Below are positions 1 to 7,749 of a stretch of 64,000 nucleotides of DNA, piece after piece. This DNA is from CAJBVG01 sp943371425 (GTDB lineage Bacteria; Bacteroidota; Bacteroidia; Sphingobacteriales; Sphingobacteriaceae), in NCBI GenBank assembly GCA_943371425.1, contig CALRUR010000013.1:1-64000 (forward strand), read 5' to 3'. Each line of letters starts with the position of its first letter. The stretch's first letter is position 1. A program made the translations under genes and the position numbers. The notes below the pieces were generated by a model. That model searched no databases, was not told the DNA's origin, and saw only the letters and a list, made by a program, of their open reading frames with translations.

Positions 1-449
1 CCTTTTAGCGGCTGACGAACAGAAGTAGAAACCACGTTTATAATTCGCCCCCATTTATTATTTTTCATGTGCGGAATTACTGCTTGTACCAACACATGGT
101 TGCAAAGTAAATGCGATTGGTAAGCGGCTATAAATGCTGATGGTTCTGCATCGGCAATTGGCCCAGCAGGCGGACCTCCAGTATTATTTACCAAAATATC
201 GATCGAATTATTTTCTAAATATTGAGCAATTTTAAATTGTACATTTTTATAATCGGAGAAATCGGCTACCAAATATTCATGCTTACCTTGGTTTGGGAGC
301 TCCTGAACTACTTCTTTCAAGGCTTGCTCATTACGTGCTAGTAAAGTAATATTTGCACCTAATAAGGCCAATTCTATAGCGATGGCTTTGCCAATACCCT
401 GAGTACTACCGCAAACCAATGCTCTTTTACCATTTAAATTTAAGTCCAT
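1..449 (-). CDS. SDR-family oxidoreductase, 3' end cut by window edge
   Basis: Short-chain dehydrogenase/reductase, NAD(P)-dependent, cytosolic. About 149 residues are visible from the ATG at 449. The nucleotide-binding glycine motif GSTQGIG is at residues 14-20. The NNAG motif appears as NNTGG near residue 90. The strand bearing the first catalytic serine (INVVSTSV) lies close to the window edge; the YxxxK pair lies outside the window. It is divergent from the kynurenine genes with 118 bp between the starts, so the two may share a regulatory region. SDRs often accompany ACMSD-type kynurenine clusters and could act on a downstream semialdehyde, but that is inference; a 3-oxoacyl-ACP reductase-like role cannot be excluded. 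Family assignment is firm, substrate unknown. Confidence 0.85.
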   Translation of the reverse strand, partial: MDLNLNGKRALVCGSTQGIGKAIAIELALLGANITLLARNEQALKEVVQELPNQGKHEYLVADFSDYKNVQFKIAQYLENNSIDILVNNTGGPPAGPIADAEPSAFIAAYQSHLLCNHVLVQAVIPHMKNNKWGRIINVVSTSVRQPLK

Positions 450-515
450 CGTATATTTTCTTCAAATATACATAAGTACAGCATATCCGGAAATGAAAAA
501 AGCAGGTTTAAGGGC

Positions 516-546
516 TTTGTAATGCCTTTTTCAAATTGTACATTTA
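516..546 (+). promoter_or_regulatory. Candidate promoter of the kynurenine operon
   Basis: TTTG at 516-519 and TACATTTA at 539-546 are separated by 19 bp. This matches the Bacteroidota -33 TTTG / -7 TAnnTTTG consensus except for the last base of the -7 box. It lies 22 bp upstream of the HAO start. Confidence 0.4.
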
Positions 547-567
547 CCATCTCTAAATATTTATACC

Positions 568-1095
568 ATGGCTATACTAAGACCTTTCAATTTCAAAAAA
601 TGGATTGATGATAATAGACATCTCCTAAAACCACCTGTAGGAAATCAATGTGTATATAAAGATGCCGAAAATTTTATTGTGATGGTGGTAGGTGGACCCA
701 ATTCACGTAAAGACTTTCATTACAACGAAAGCGAAGAATTGTATTTACAAATAGAAGGAAATATGGTGCTTCGTATTATTGAAGATGGTAAACCTGTTGA
801 TATTCCGATTAATGAAGGTGATATGTTTTTATTGCCACCCAAAACTCCACACTCTCCGCAACGCCCTGCAAATACAGTGGGTTTAGTAGTAGAGAAAGTT
901 CGTGAGAACAAAGAGATAGATGGCTTTATTTGGTTCTGCGAAAATTGCAACGAGAAATTATACGAAGAATATTTCGAACTCACCGACATCGTAAAACAAC
1001 TCCCGCCGGTAATGGAAAAGTTTTACTCTAGCGAAGAGAAACGAGTTTGCAACCATTGTGGAAACGTAATGCAACCCCCAGTAAAGGCGAACTAG
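568..1095 (+). CDS. nbaC: 3-hydroxyanthranilate 3,4-dioxygenase
   Basis: Opens the ring of 3-hydroxyanthranilate with O2 to give 2-amino-3-carboxymuconate semialdehyde; a cytosolic cupin enzyme. At 175 residues it has the usual bacterial length. Catalytic iron ligands are visible as His51, Glu57 and His95, with Arg47 and Arg99 positioned to hold the substrate carboxylate. The C-terminal rubredoxin-like iron site is complete: Cys124-x2-Cys127 and Cys161-x2-Cys164. It is the first plus-strand gene of the kynurenine cluster and is followed by ACMSD, which uses its product. The stop codon TAG (1093-1095) is the first unit of an octamer repeat array, and the last residues (KAN) resemble the array-encoded tail of the NRDE protein at 8785. 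Confidence 0.95.
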   Translation: MAILRPFNFKKWIDDNRHLLKPPVGNQCVYKDAENFIVMVVGGPNSRKDFHYNESEELYLQIEGNMVLRIIEDGKPVDIPINEGDMFLLPPKTPHSPQRPANTVGLVVEKVRENKEIDGFIWFCENCNEKLYEEYFELTDIVKQLPPVMEKFYSSEEKRVCNHCGNVMQPPVKAN

Positions 1096-1168
1096 CGAAT
1101 TAACGAACTGGCGAATTAGCGAGAGTCTTGCTTTATGAGCATACTAGCAAACGAACACACGAGCATAT
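1093..1168. repeat. Octamer arrays between HAO and ACMSD
   Basis: Two runs of degenerate 8-nt units. At 1093-1124 there are four units around TAGCGAAT, starting at the HAO stop codon. At 1137-1168 there are four units around GAGCATAC/TAGCAAAC, running into the ACMSD start codon. The words reappear at 8771-8802, 19494-19525 and 22975-23014. Confidence 0.85.
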
Positions 1169-2177
1169 GAAAATCGATATACATACACATATAATACCTG
1201 AGCACATGCCTCGTTGGGCAGAGAAATTTGGTTATGGTGGGTTTATTCATTTAGACCATCATAAACCTTGTTGTGCGAGGATGATGCAAGACGATAAATT
1301 TTTTAGGGAGATACAAGACAATTGTTGGGATGCAGAAGTGCGTATTAAAGAATGCAATCACCATCACGTAGATGTACAAGTATTATCAACCATTCCGGTA
1401 ATGTTTTCGTATTGGGCAAAAGCTAATGATGCCTTGGATGTTTCTAAATATTTGAATGATCATATTGCAGATATTGTGCGTAAATACCCAACTAAATTTG
1501 TAGGGCTTGCTACCATTCCTTTGCAGGACATAGATTTGGCTGTGCAAGAATTGCATCGTTGTATAAAGGAACTAGGAATGGCAGGTGTACAAATTGGTTC
1601 GCATGTAAACGATTTGAATTTAAACGACCCACACTTCTACCCTTTTTATGAAGAAGCAGAAAAACTAGGCGCCGCTATTTTTGTTCACCCATGGGACATG
1701 ATGGCGAAAGAAAAAATGCAAAAGTATTGGTTGCCTTGGTTAGTGGGAATGCCCGCAGAATCGTCGCTTGCCATATGCTCCATGATTTTTGGAGGGATTT
1801 TTGAAAAGTACCCAAAACTACGTGTAGCCTTTGCGCATGGTGGTGGAAGTTTCCCTGCAACCATTGGCAGAATAGAACACGGTTTTAATGTTCGCCCAGA
1901 TTTAGTAGCTGTAGATAACCCAATTAATCCGCGTAACTATTTGAATAAATTTTATTTAGATACTCTGGTACACGACCCCTTAATGATGAATTATTTAATG
2001 GAATTATTCGGCCCTAACCAATTAGCCCTCGGCACCGATTACCCATTCCCATTAGGCGAATTGCAACCAGGTACTTTAATAGAAAGCATGCCCTACTCTG
2101 CAGATGTGAAAGAGCGATTGAACTCGGGGACAGCGTTGGAGTGGCTGGGACTTGATAGAAGCAAATTTATTGTTTAG
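1167..2177 (+). CDS. nbaD: 2-amino-3-carboxymuconate-6-semialdehyde decarboxylase (ACMSD)
   Basis: Amidohydrolase-superfamily decarboxylase that removes the carboxylate from the HAO product, steering the pathway away from quinolinate and NAD. The N-terminal metal motif is HTH (residues 6-8 of the start chosen here) in KIDIHTHIIPEHMP. A conserved histidine follows in FVHPWDMM, another in FAHGGGSFP, and the aspartate ligand is in GTDYPFP. The ATG at 1167 is preferred over the one at 1128 because the extra 13 codons are octamer-array sequence and the family starts close to the HTH motif, giving 336 residues. ACMSD in the operon argues for catabolism of kynurenine rather than a dedicated NAD route. 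Confidence 0.93.
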   Translation: MKIDIHTHIIPEHMPRWAEKFGYGGFIHLDHHKPCCARMMQDDKFFREIQDNCWDAEVRIKECNHHHVDVQVLSTIPVMFSYWAKANDALDVSKYLNDHIADIVRKYPTKFVGLATIPLQDIDLAVQELHRCIKELGMAGVQIGSHVNDLNLNDPHFYPFYEEAEKLGAAIFVHPWDMMAKEKMQKYWLPWLVGMPAESSLAICSMIFGGIFEKYPKLRVAFAHGGGSFPATIGRIEHGFNVRPDLVAVDNPINPRNYLNKFYLDTLVHDPLMMNYLMELFGPNQLALGTDYPFPLGELQPGTLIESMPYSADVKERLNSGTALEWLGLDRSKFIV

Positions 2178-2183
2178 AATAAA

Positions 2184-2218
2184 AGAAAATAGAAAATAGA
2201 AAAAAGAAAATAGAATTA
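2184..2218. repeat. Heptamer array, unit AGAAAAT
   Basis: Five head-to-tail 7-nt units (three exact AGAAAAT, two variants) just after the ACMSD stop. Confidence 0.85.
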
Positions 2219-2260
2219 AGTATTATTTATTAAGAATTTAGAAAGCAATGCTCAACCTAA

Positions 2261-2288
2261 TTCATAATTCATAATTCATAATTCATAA
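2261..2288. repeat. Heptamer array, unit TTCATAA
   Basis: Four exact copies of TTCATAA end 9 bp before the kynureninase start codon, so the array forms most of the leader next to the start. Confidence 0.9.
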
Positions 2289-2297
2289 TTCACCAAC

Positions 2298-3563
2298 ATG
2301 AAATTTGAAAATACCCTATCCTTTGCACAACAACAAGATGCAAACGATCCTTTAAGAAAATATAGATCGGAGTTTTTATTTCCGCAGCACGATGGTAAAG
2401 ATGCCATTTATTTTTGTGGTAACTCCTTAGGCTTACAGCCTAAATCAACGCGCGAATATATTTTGAAGCAGCTCGATAACTGGGCTGAGTACGGTGTGGA
2501 AGGTCATTTTAAAACCGACACTCCATGGATGTATTACCAAAAAACTACGAAAGATAGTTTAGCTAAATTAATTGGCGCCAAACCTATTGAAGTAGTGGCC
2601 ATGAACCAACTTACCGTGAACTTACATTTATTGATGGTGAGTTTTTACAGACCTACTAAAGAGCGTTACAAAATAATAATGGAGGGTGGTGCTTTTCCAT
2701 CAGACCAATACGCAATGGAATCGCAAGTACGCCACCATGGTTTTGCACCTGAAGAGGCCATTATAGAATTAACACCTCGCGAAGGAGAATATACACTACG
2801 AAGAGAAGATATTTTAGACACCATAGAACAACATAAAGATTCGCTTGCTTTAGTAATGATGGGCGGTGTGAACTATTACACCGGTCAGTTTTTTCCATTA
2901 AAAGAAATTACCCAAAAAGCACACGAAGCAGGAGCATTTTGCGGATTCGATTTAGCACATGCCATGGGTAATGTACCGATGGAATTGCATGATTGGGACG
3001 TAGATTTTGCGATGTGGTGTTCTTATAAATATTTAAACTCTAGCCCTGGAGGAATTTCTGGAATTTACATACACGAAAAACACTGTACAAACCCCGATAC
3101 ACCTCGCTTTGCGGGATGGTGGGGATATAAAGAAGATACCCGTTTCCAAATGAAAAAAGGATACATTCCGGAACCAGGTGCAGAAGGATGGCAAATGAGT
3201 AATGTGCCTGTATTAACCATGGCTGCACACCGCGCTGCATTAGATTTATTTGATGAAGCAGGTTTATCAAACTTAAGAGAAAAAAGTTTGAAACTAACCG
3301 CCTATATGGAGTACATAGTATTAGAAGCCAACAAAAAAATTGGCTTCGAAAAATTCAATATTATTACTCCTTGGGAACCCGATAAACGTGGCGCACAACT
3401 TTCTATTATTTGCAAAGAAGGTGGTAAAAAAGTTTTCGATAAACTAACCGAACAAGGTATAATAGGCGACTGGCGCGAACCAGAAGTATTACGATTTGCT
3501 CCTGTTCCGATGTATAACTCGTTTGAGGACGTATATCGATTCGGACAAATTTTATCTCAATAA
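2298..3563 (+). CDS. kynU: Kynureninase
   Basis: PLP-dependent hydrolase that converts 3-hydroxykynurenine (or kynurenine) to 3-hydroxyanthranilate (or anthranilate) plus alanine. It has 421 residues, the normal length, and a fold-type I aminotransferase layout. The Schiff-base lysine is Lys244 in the motif WCSYKYLNSSPGG. The cofactor-binding aspartate lies in CGFDLAHA, and the N-terminal YFCGNSLGL motif is present. It sits between ACMSD and KMO; its product feeds HAO. It is separated from kmo by a GTA-type heptamer array that folds as a hairpin followed by a T run, so kmo may be partly insulated. Confidence 0.96.
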   Translation: MKFENTLSFAQQQDANDPLRKYRSEFLFPQHDGKDAIYFCGNSLGLQPKSTREYILKQLDNWAEYGVEGHFKTDTPWMYYQKTTKDSLAKLIGAKPIEVVAMNQLTVNLHLLMVSFYRPTKERYKIIMEGGAFPSDQYAMESQVRHHGFAPEEAIIELTPREGEYTLRREDILDTIEQHKDSLALVMMGGVNYYTGQFFPLKEITQKAHEAGAFCGFDLAHAMGNVPMELHDWDVDFAMWCSYKYLNSSPGGISGIYIHEKHCTNPDTPRFAGWWGYKEDTRFQMKKGYIPEPGAEGWQMSNVPVLTMAAHRAALDLFDEAGLSNLREKSLKLTAYMEYIVLEANKKIGFEKFNIITPWEPDKRGAQLSIICKEGGKKVFDKLTEQGIIGDWREPEVLRFAPVPMYNSFEDVYRFGQILSQ

Positions 3564-3566
3564 ACG

Positions 3567-3620
3567 GTACACTGTATGCTGTACAATGTACTAAGTACAA
3601 CATACAGCGTACAATTTTTT
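3567..3620. repeat. GTA-type heptamer array forming a terminator-like hairpin
   Basis: Seven 7-nt units, six beginning GTA and one ATA, run from 3567 to 3615. Positions 3567-3584 and 3595-3612 are inverted repeats of 18 nt with two mismatches. A run of six T follows at 3615-3620. It resembles an intrinsic terminator between kynU and kmo, but it also belongs to the same array family as 5919-5981 and 39611-39666. Confidence 0.8.
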
Positions 3621-3643
3621 AAATAATTAACAATTCAATACGA

Positions 3644-5011
3644 ATGGAATCACAAAAAAACATAACCCTCATTGGTGCCGGCTTAGTTGGCTCACTCCTG
3701 TCTCAATACCTAGCTAAACGTGGACACAAAGTTACGATTTTCGAAAAACGTTCGGACATGCGAAAGGCTGGATATGTAGGCGGACGATCTATAAATTTAG
3801 CATTGAGTCACCGTGGTTTTAACGGTTTACGAGCGATGGGTTTAGAAGAAGAAATTCGCAAAGTAGGCATCCCCATGTATGGCAGAAGTATACACCAAGT
3901 AAACGGTGATGTGCAGTACCAAGCCTATGGAAAAGACGACGAAGCGATTTACTCGGTTTCTAGAGGTGGCTTAAATAAACGATTGATGGAATTGGCAGAT
4001 GAGAACCCAAACATCAGTATACATTTTGACGAGCGTTGTTTTGATGTGGATGTGCAGAATGCTACTTGCCATTTCGAAAACATGAATACCAAGGAACATA
4101 GCAGTGTAAAATCTGATGTTGTATTATCTGCAGATGGTGCATTTTCTGCAGCACGTTTAGCATTGCAAACTAAAACAGATAGGTTCGAATATTCTCAACA
4201 TTATTTAGACCAAGGTTATAAAGAATTAACCATACCTGCCGGCCCTGATGGTACGTTTTTATTAGAGAAAAACGCTTTACACATTTGGCCGCGTAACCAA
4301 TTTATGTTAATTGCCTTGCCCAATTTAGATGGGAGTTTTACTTGTACTTTGTTTTTTCCTTTCGAAGGAAATCCATCGTTTGCAAGTTTACAAACCGAAG
4401 CACAAGTACGTGAGTTTTTAACCAAAGAATTTCCAGACGTGGTGGCCTTATCGCCAGAGGTGGTACAAGAGTACATGGCTAACCCTAATGGATCTTTGGT
4501 AACCGTAAAATGTTTCCCTTGGGTGTATAAAGATAAATTAGGATTAATGGGCGATGCATCGCATGCCATTGTTCCTTTCTTCGGTCAAGGTATGAATGCA
4601 GGTTTTGAAGATTGTTTTGAGTTTGGTAATTTAATGGAAAAGCATGGCGATGATTGGGAAGCTTTGTTAGCAGAATTCCAAGACATCCGTAAAATAAATG
4701 CCGATGCAATTGCAGATATGGCAGTAGAGAATTTTATTGAAATGCGCGATAAAGTGGCCGATCAGAAATTTTTATTGCGCAAGAAAATTGAAGCAAAATT
4801 GAATAAGCATTTCCCCGAGAACTATGTTTCTAAATACTCCTTGGTAAGTTTTAGTACCAAACCATACAGGTATGCATTAGAAATGGGTTTCCGCCAAGAT
4901 GCCCTGTTTGAAAAGGTTTTAGCCATACCGGGTATCGAAAATAATTGGGACAGCGACGAAACTTTTGCAAAACTTGAAGTGTTGTTGAAGGAGTTTCAAT
5001 TCTTAAATTAA
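3644..5011 (+). CDS. kmo: Kynurenine 3-monooxygenase
   Basis: FAD-dependent aromatic hydroxylase that converts L-kynurenine to 3-hydroxykynurenine with NADPH and O2. The Rossmann glycine motif GAGLVG is at residues 11-16. A conserved arginine-rich segment (GGRSINLALSHRG) follows. The second FAD motif is GD at residues 303-304 in GDASHAIVPFFGQGMNAGFED. At 455 residues it matches bacterial and eukaryotic KMO length. The next gene starts two bases after its stop, so the two are almost certainly cotranscribed. No tryptophan 2,3-dioxygenase or formamidase lies in this window, so the source of kynurenine is elsewhere. Confidence 0.96.
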   Translation: MESQKNITLIGAGLVGSLLSQYLAKRGHKVTIFEKRSDMRKAGYVGGRSINLALSHRGFNGLRAMGLEEEIRKVGIPMYGRSIHQVNGDVQYQAYGKDDEAIYSVSRGGLNKRLMELADENPNISIHFDERCFDVDVQNATCHFENMNTKEHSSVKSDVVLSADGAFSAARLALQTKTDRFEYSQHYLDQGYKELTIPAGPDGTFLLEKNALHIWPRNQFMLIALPNLDGSFTCTLFFPFEGNPSFASLQTEAQVREFLTKEFPDVVALSPEVVQEYMANPNGSLVTVKCFPWVYKDKLGLMGDASHAIVPFFGQGMNAGFEDCFEFGNLMEKHGDDWEALLAEFQDIRKINADAIADMAVENFIEMRDKVADQKFLLRKKIEAKLNKHFPENYVSKYSLVSFSTKPYRYALEMGFRQDALFEKVLAIPGIENNWDSDETFAKLEVLLKEFQFLN

Positions 5012-5013
5012 TT

Positions 5014-5916
5014 TTGATAAAAATAGCTTTCGATCCTATATATGCTCATCCTTTACCAGCGGGGCACCGATTCCCGATGTTAAAGTATGAGCTTATTCCC
5101 GAACAGCTATTATACGAAGGCTCCATTACTCCCGATCATTTATTTATTCCGGAAGAAGTTAAGGAGAAATACATTTTACTCGCGCATACGGCAGAGTATT
5201 GGCAAAAGCTTAAGGAACAATCACTCTCCTACCATGAAATTCGCCGAATTGGTTTTCCGCTCTCTGAGCAATTAATAAAGCGCGAACTCATAATTACGCA
5301 AGGCAGCATAGATTGTGCCTTACACGCCCTAAAACATGGCTGTGCATTAAACATAGCAGGCGGCACACACCATGCAGGTAGCCATTGGGGCGAAGGCTTT
5401 TGTTTACTCAACGACCAAGCCGTGGCAGCTCATTATTTATTGCATCATCAACATGTTAAAAATATTTTAATTATTGATTTAGACGTACACCAAGGAAATG
5501 GCACTGCCGAAATATTTGAACACCATCCGCAAGTATTTACTTTTTCTATGCACGGGGCGAATAACTTCCCTCACCGAAAAGAAAAATCGGATTTGGATAT
5601 TGCACTGAATGATTTTACGAATGATGAAGAATATCTATCAATATTAAACAAACAATTGCTAACATTTAAGCAAGAACATTCCTTCGACTTTATATTTTAC
5701 CAAGCCGGTGTAGATGTGCTAGAAACCGATAAATTGGGCAAGCTAGCCCTGAGCATGGAGGCTTGTAAAAAACGCGACGAGCTGGTATTAAACTTTGCCA
5801 AGTATAATAATATTCCCATAGCCATAAGCATGGGCGGAGGTTACTCCGAAAACATTAAACACATTGTGGAAGCGCATTGTAACACCTTTAGGTTGGCCTT
5901 GGAGATTTTTGAATAA
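5014..5916 (+). CDS. HDAC/acetoin-utilization-family zinc deacylase
   Basis: Member of the histone deacetylase superfamily (class IV-like, 300 residues). The active-site His pair is His119-His120 in GGTHHAG. Zinc ligands are probably Asp157 and His159 (DLDVHQGNGT) and Asp239. The terminal GGGYS motif is present. The start is TTG: the family begins KIAFDPIY, and there is no ATG between this codon and the kmo stop two bases upstream. Bacterial members remove acyl groups from polyamines, lysine or small amides. The tight coupling to kmo suggests a small-molecule amide substrate related to the kynurenine pathway, for example formyl- or acetyl-kynurenine; this is inference. Confidence 0.88.
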   Translation: MIKIAFDPIYAHPLPAGHRFPMLKYELIPEQLLYEGSITPDHLFIPEEVKEKYILLAHTAEYWQKLKEQSLSYHEIRRIGFPLSEQLIKRELIITQGSIDCALHALKHGCALNIAGGTHHAGSHWGEGFCLLNDQAVAAHYLLHHQHVKNILIIDLDVHQGNGTAEIFEHHPQVFTFSMHGANNFPHRKEKSDLDIALNDFTNDEEYLSILNKQLLTFKQEHSFDFIFYQAGVDVLETDKLGKLALSMEACKKRDELVLNFAKYNNIPIAISMGGGYSENIKHIVEAHCNTFRLALEIFE

Positions 5917-5918
5917 TA

Positions 5919-5981
5919 GTAAACCGTAAGTTGTACAATGTACTATGTACTATGTACTATGTACAACTTACAGCGTACTAT
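5919..5981. repeat. GTA-type heptamer array, palindromic
   Basis: Nine 7-nt units, including three exact GTACTAT copies. A perfect 11-bp inverted repeat lies at 5926-5936 and 5961-5971. It sits between two convergent genes and may act as a bidirectional terminator. Confidence 0.85.
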
Positions 5982-5984
5982 TAA

Positions 5985-6989
5985 TTAATGAATTAAACTC
6001 TTACCATCATACACAATAGAATTACTTGCTGATACCAAAACGTTTTTATTATTCCCAACATAGCTAATCAAATCTTTTATAGTGGTTTGATTGTTGGCGT
6101 TAATATCAGAGGGTGTAATTTCGCTCCACGTTCCATTGTTGTACACAAAAACATAACAACTTGTATTGGCTGATCCAGATTCAAATCCAAATCCTGCTAC
6201 GTACAAAATACCATCATTATGGTAAATGTAGTTAATTTGAGTTCCTGTAAAATCAGGAAGATTTGCATTCATATCTGTCAATTGAGTAGAAGGATACTTT
6301 GTAGTATAAACCTTATTATCACTTACTAAATAAATGTTTTCTTGGTTATCAATAGCAAAAGTCGACAAGTTTAGGGTATTACCAAAGTTTACACTTATCC
6401 AAGATCCACCCCACCTATTGATATAAAAATTATTATTATTATCAGTCCAACTTGCGTATAATGAACCTGCTGAGTTGATACATAGTTTAGTTATAGCAAG
6501 GCCAAAATTTCCACCTGTTATTGGCGAACACAGACGCGTTGAAGCATTAAATATCATTATACAAACTTCATTATCAACTTCGAAGTTTCCAGTATAATAA
6601 ACATTATTTACTCCATCTACACATACAAAATTTATAGGATTTGCATGTGAAATTTCTACACCATTTGCATCTGTTAAGGTAGACCACTGATTAGACTTTA
6701 CATTGTACACCTTAATAACATATTGTTTGTTAGCGTTCTGGTCTCCCACAACATAAATGTTTCCTAATCCGTCTGCACAAATCTGATTAATTTCTGATTG
6801 AAAGGCGCCTCCCAAATTGTTCCATTGGTTAGTACCCACAGAAAGGGTGTTTAAATTTCCTGTACCACCATCCCAGTCTGCACAAAACAGTTGATTAATT
6901 CTGTTGGTACATAAAGTGGTTGCACTAAATGGCTTTGTTAATTTTAAGCTAGTATATGCGTAGCTTGTTTTTGTGTTCGTTGTTTCCAT
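5985..6989 (-). CDS. Beta-propeller-like repeat protein of unknown function
   Basis: 334 residues with no recognised enzyme motif and no clear signal peptide. It contains about six to seven degenerate repeats of roughly 45-50 residues, each with a core like [I/V]C.DG.GN.YY.G followed by a short strand. Examples are QICADGLGNIYVVGDQN, FVCVDGVNNVYYTGNF, KLCINSAGSLYASW and FAIDNQENIYLVSDN. This is the pattern of NHL/SBBP-type beta-propeller blades, used for binding rather than catalysis. It is transcribed alone, convergent with the HDAC gene. Partner and location are unknown. Confidence 0.6.
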   Translation of the reverse strand: METTNTKTSYAYTSLKLTKPFSATTLCTNRINQLFCADWDGGTGNLNTLSVGTNQWNNLGGAFQSEINQICADGLGNIYVVGDQNANKQYVIKVYNVKSNQWSTLTDANGVEISHANPINFVCVDGVNNVYYTGNFEVDNEVCIMIFNASTRLCSPITGGNFGLAITKLCINSAGSLYASWTDNNNNFYINRWGGSWISVNFGNTLNLSTFAIDNQENIYLVSDNKVYTTKYPSTQLTDMNANLPDFTGTQINYIYHNDGILYVAGFGFESGSANTSCYVFVYNNGTWSEITPSDINANNQTTIKDLISYVGNNKNVLVSASNSIVYDGKSLIH

Positions 6990-7101
6990 AATTTAGGTTG
7001 GTTAGATTTTTATTGTTAATTAGTTAAGCCAAACTAAGAAGTAATAAAACACCAAACAATCGCAGAAACTACGTATTTTTCATTTTTTTAAAAACCAGAA
7101 A

Positions 7102-7749
7102 TTATCTATTTAAGTAGCTGATTAGCTGAAAGATACCTAGTAATATGAACATCCAGGCAGTTACAAGGTTTGCATATTTGCGCAGCACATTTTCGAATTT
7201 ATGGTTATATTTTTTTAATAATACAACCAGTAAATATTGCAATAAAAAAGCACCGAATGCTGTGCCCAAAACAAAAGAAATATTAGTTAAATAATGTGGT
7301 ATTACCATTAATTCATATTGATGGTAGGTACTTAACACCACCATCCAAAATGGCAATAACATTGGGTTTAATAAACCAATGCCAAAGCCCAGTCCTATTG
7401 ATTTTACAATAGATTTCGGAGCTTGTAAATTAACATCATTATTGTATTTTATTTTAGAATTGTGGAAAATTAAATAGATACCTACCAAAATAAAAACAGG
7501 TATGCATATAAGCAACATGGTATTTATTAGCAATGGAAATTGAGTTAAAAACTCCGAACCTTTTAAGGCAATTGCAGAGTAAATGAGTTCTGGCAATGCT
7601 CCCCCAAAGCCAATAAACACGGTAGATTTATAATGTTTTTGCAGCGATGTTCTTATTACGGTAATGTTAACCGGGCCTAATTGTACCGAACCCAAAAAGC
7701 TTATAAATGCAGTTAAGAAAAAAAGTAGAAGTGCTTCAAAAACGATCAT
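7102..7749 (-). CDS. LysE/RhtB-family membrane exporter
   Basis: Inner-membrane protein of 215 residues with about six hydrophobic helices. It has the family's N-terminal signature: a first helix, then GSVQLGPVN with the small/Gly-Pro motif near residues 20-28. LysE/RhtB proteins export amino acids or related small molecules. It is the last gene of a minus-strand operon (DinB, NRDE, ATP-grasp, LysE), and its start overlaps the preceding gene by 4 nt (ATGA). The adjacent ATP-grasp ligase could make an amino-acid-containing product for export, but that is only suggested by position. Confidence 0.82.
   Translation of the reverse strand: MIVFEALLLFFLTAFISFLGSVQLGPVNITVIRTSLQKHYKSTVFIGFGGALPELIYSAIALKGSEFLTQFPLLINTMLLICIPVFILVGIYLIFHNSKIKYNNDVNLQAPKSIVKSIGLGFGIGLLNPMLLPFWMVVLSTYHQYELMVIPHYLTNISFVLGTAFGAFLLQYLLVVLLKKYNHKFENVLRKYANLVTAWMFILLGIFQLISYLNR

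Noticed and set aside
1128..1166. Upstream ATG start for ACMSD
   Set aside because: The added residues come from octamer-array DNA and precede the conserved family N-terminus.
568..5011. Tryptophan-to-quinolinate NAD synthesis operon
   Set aside because: ACMSD diverts the HAO product away from quinolinate, and no quinolinate phosphoribosyltransferase is in view, so catabolism fits better.
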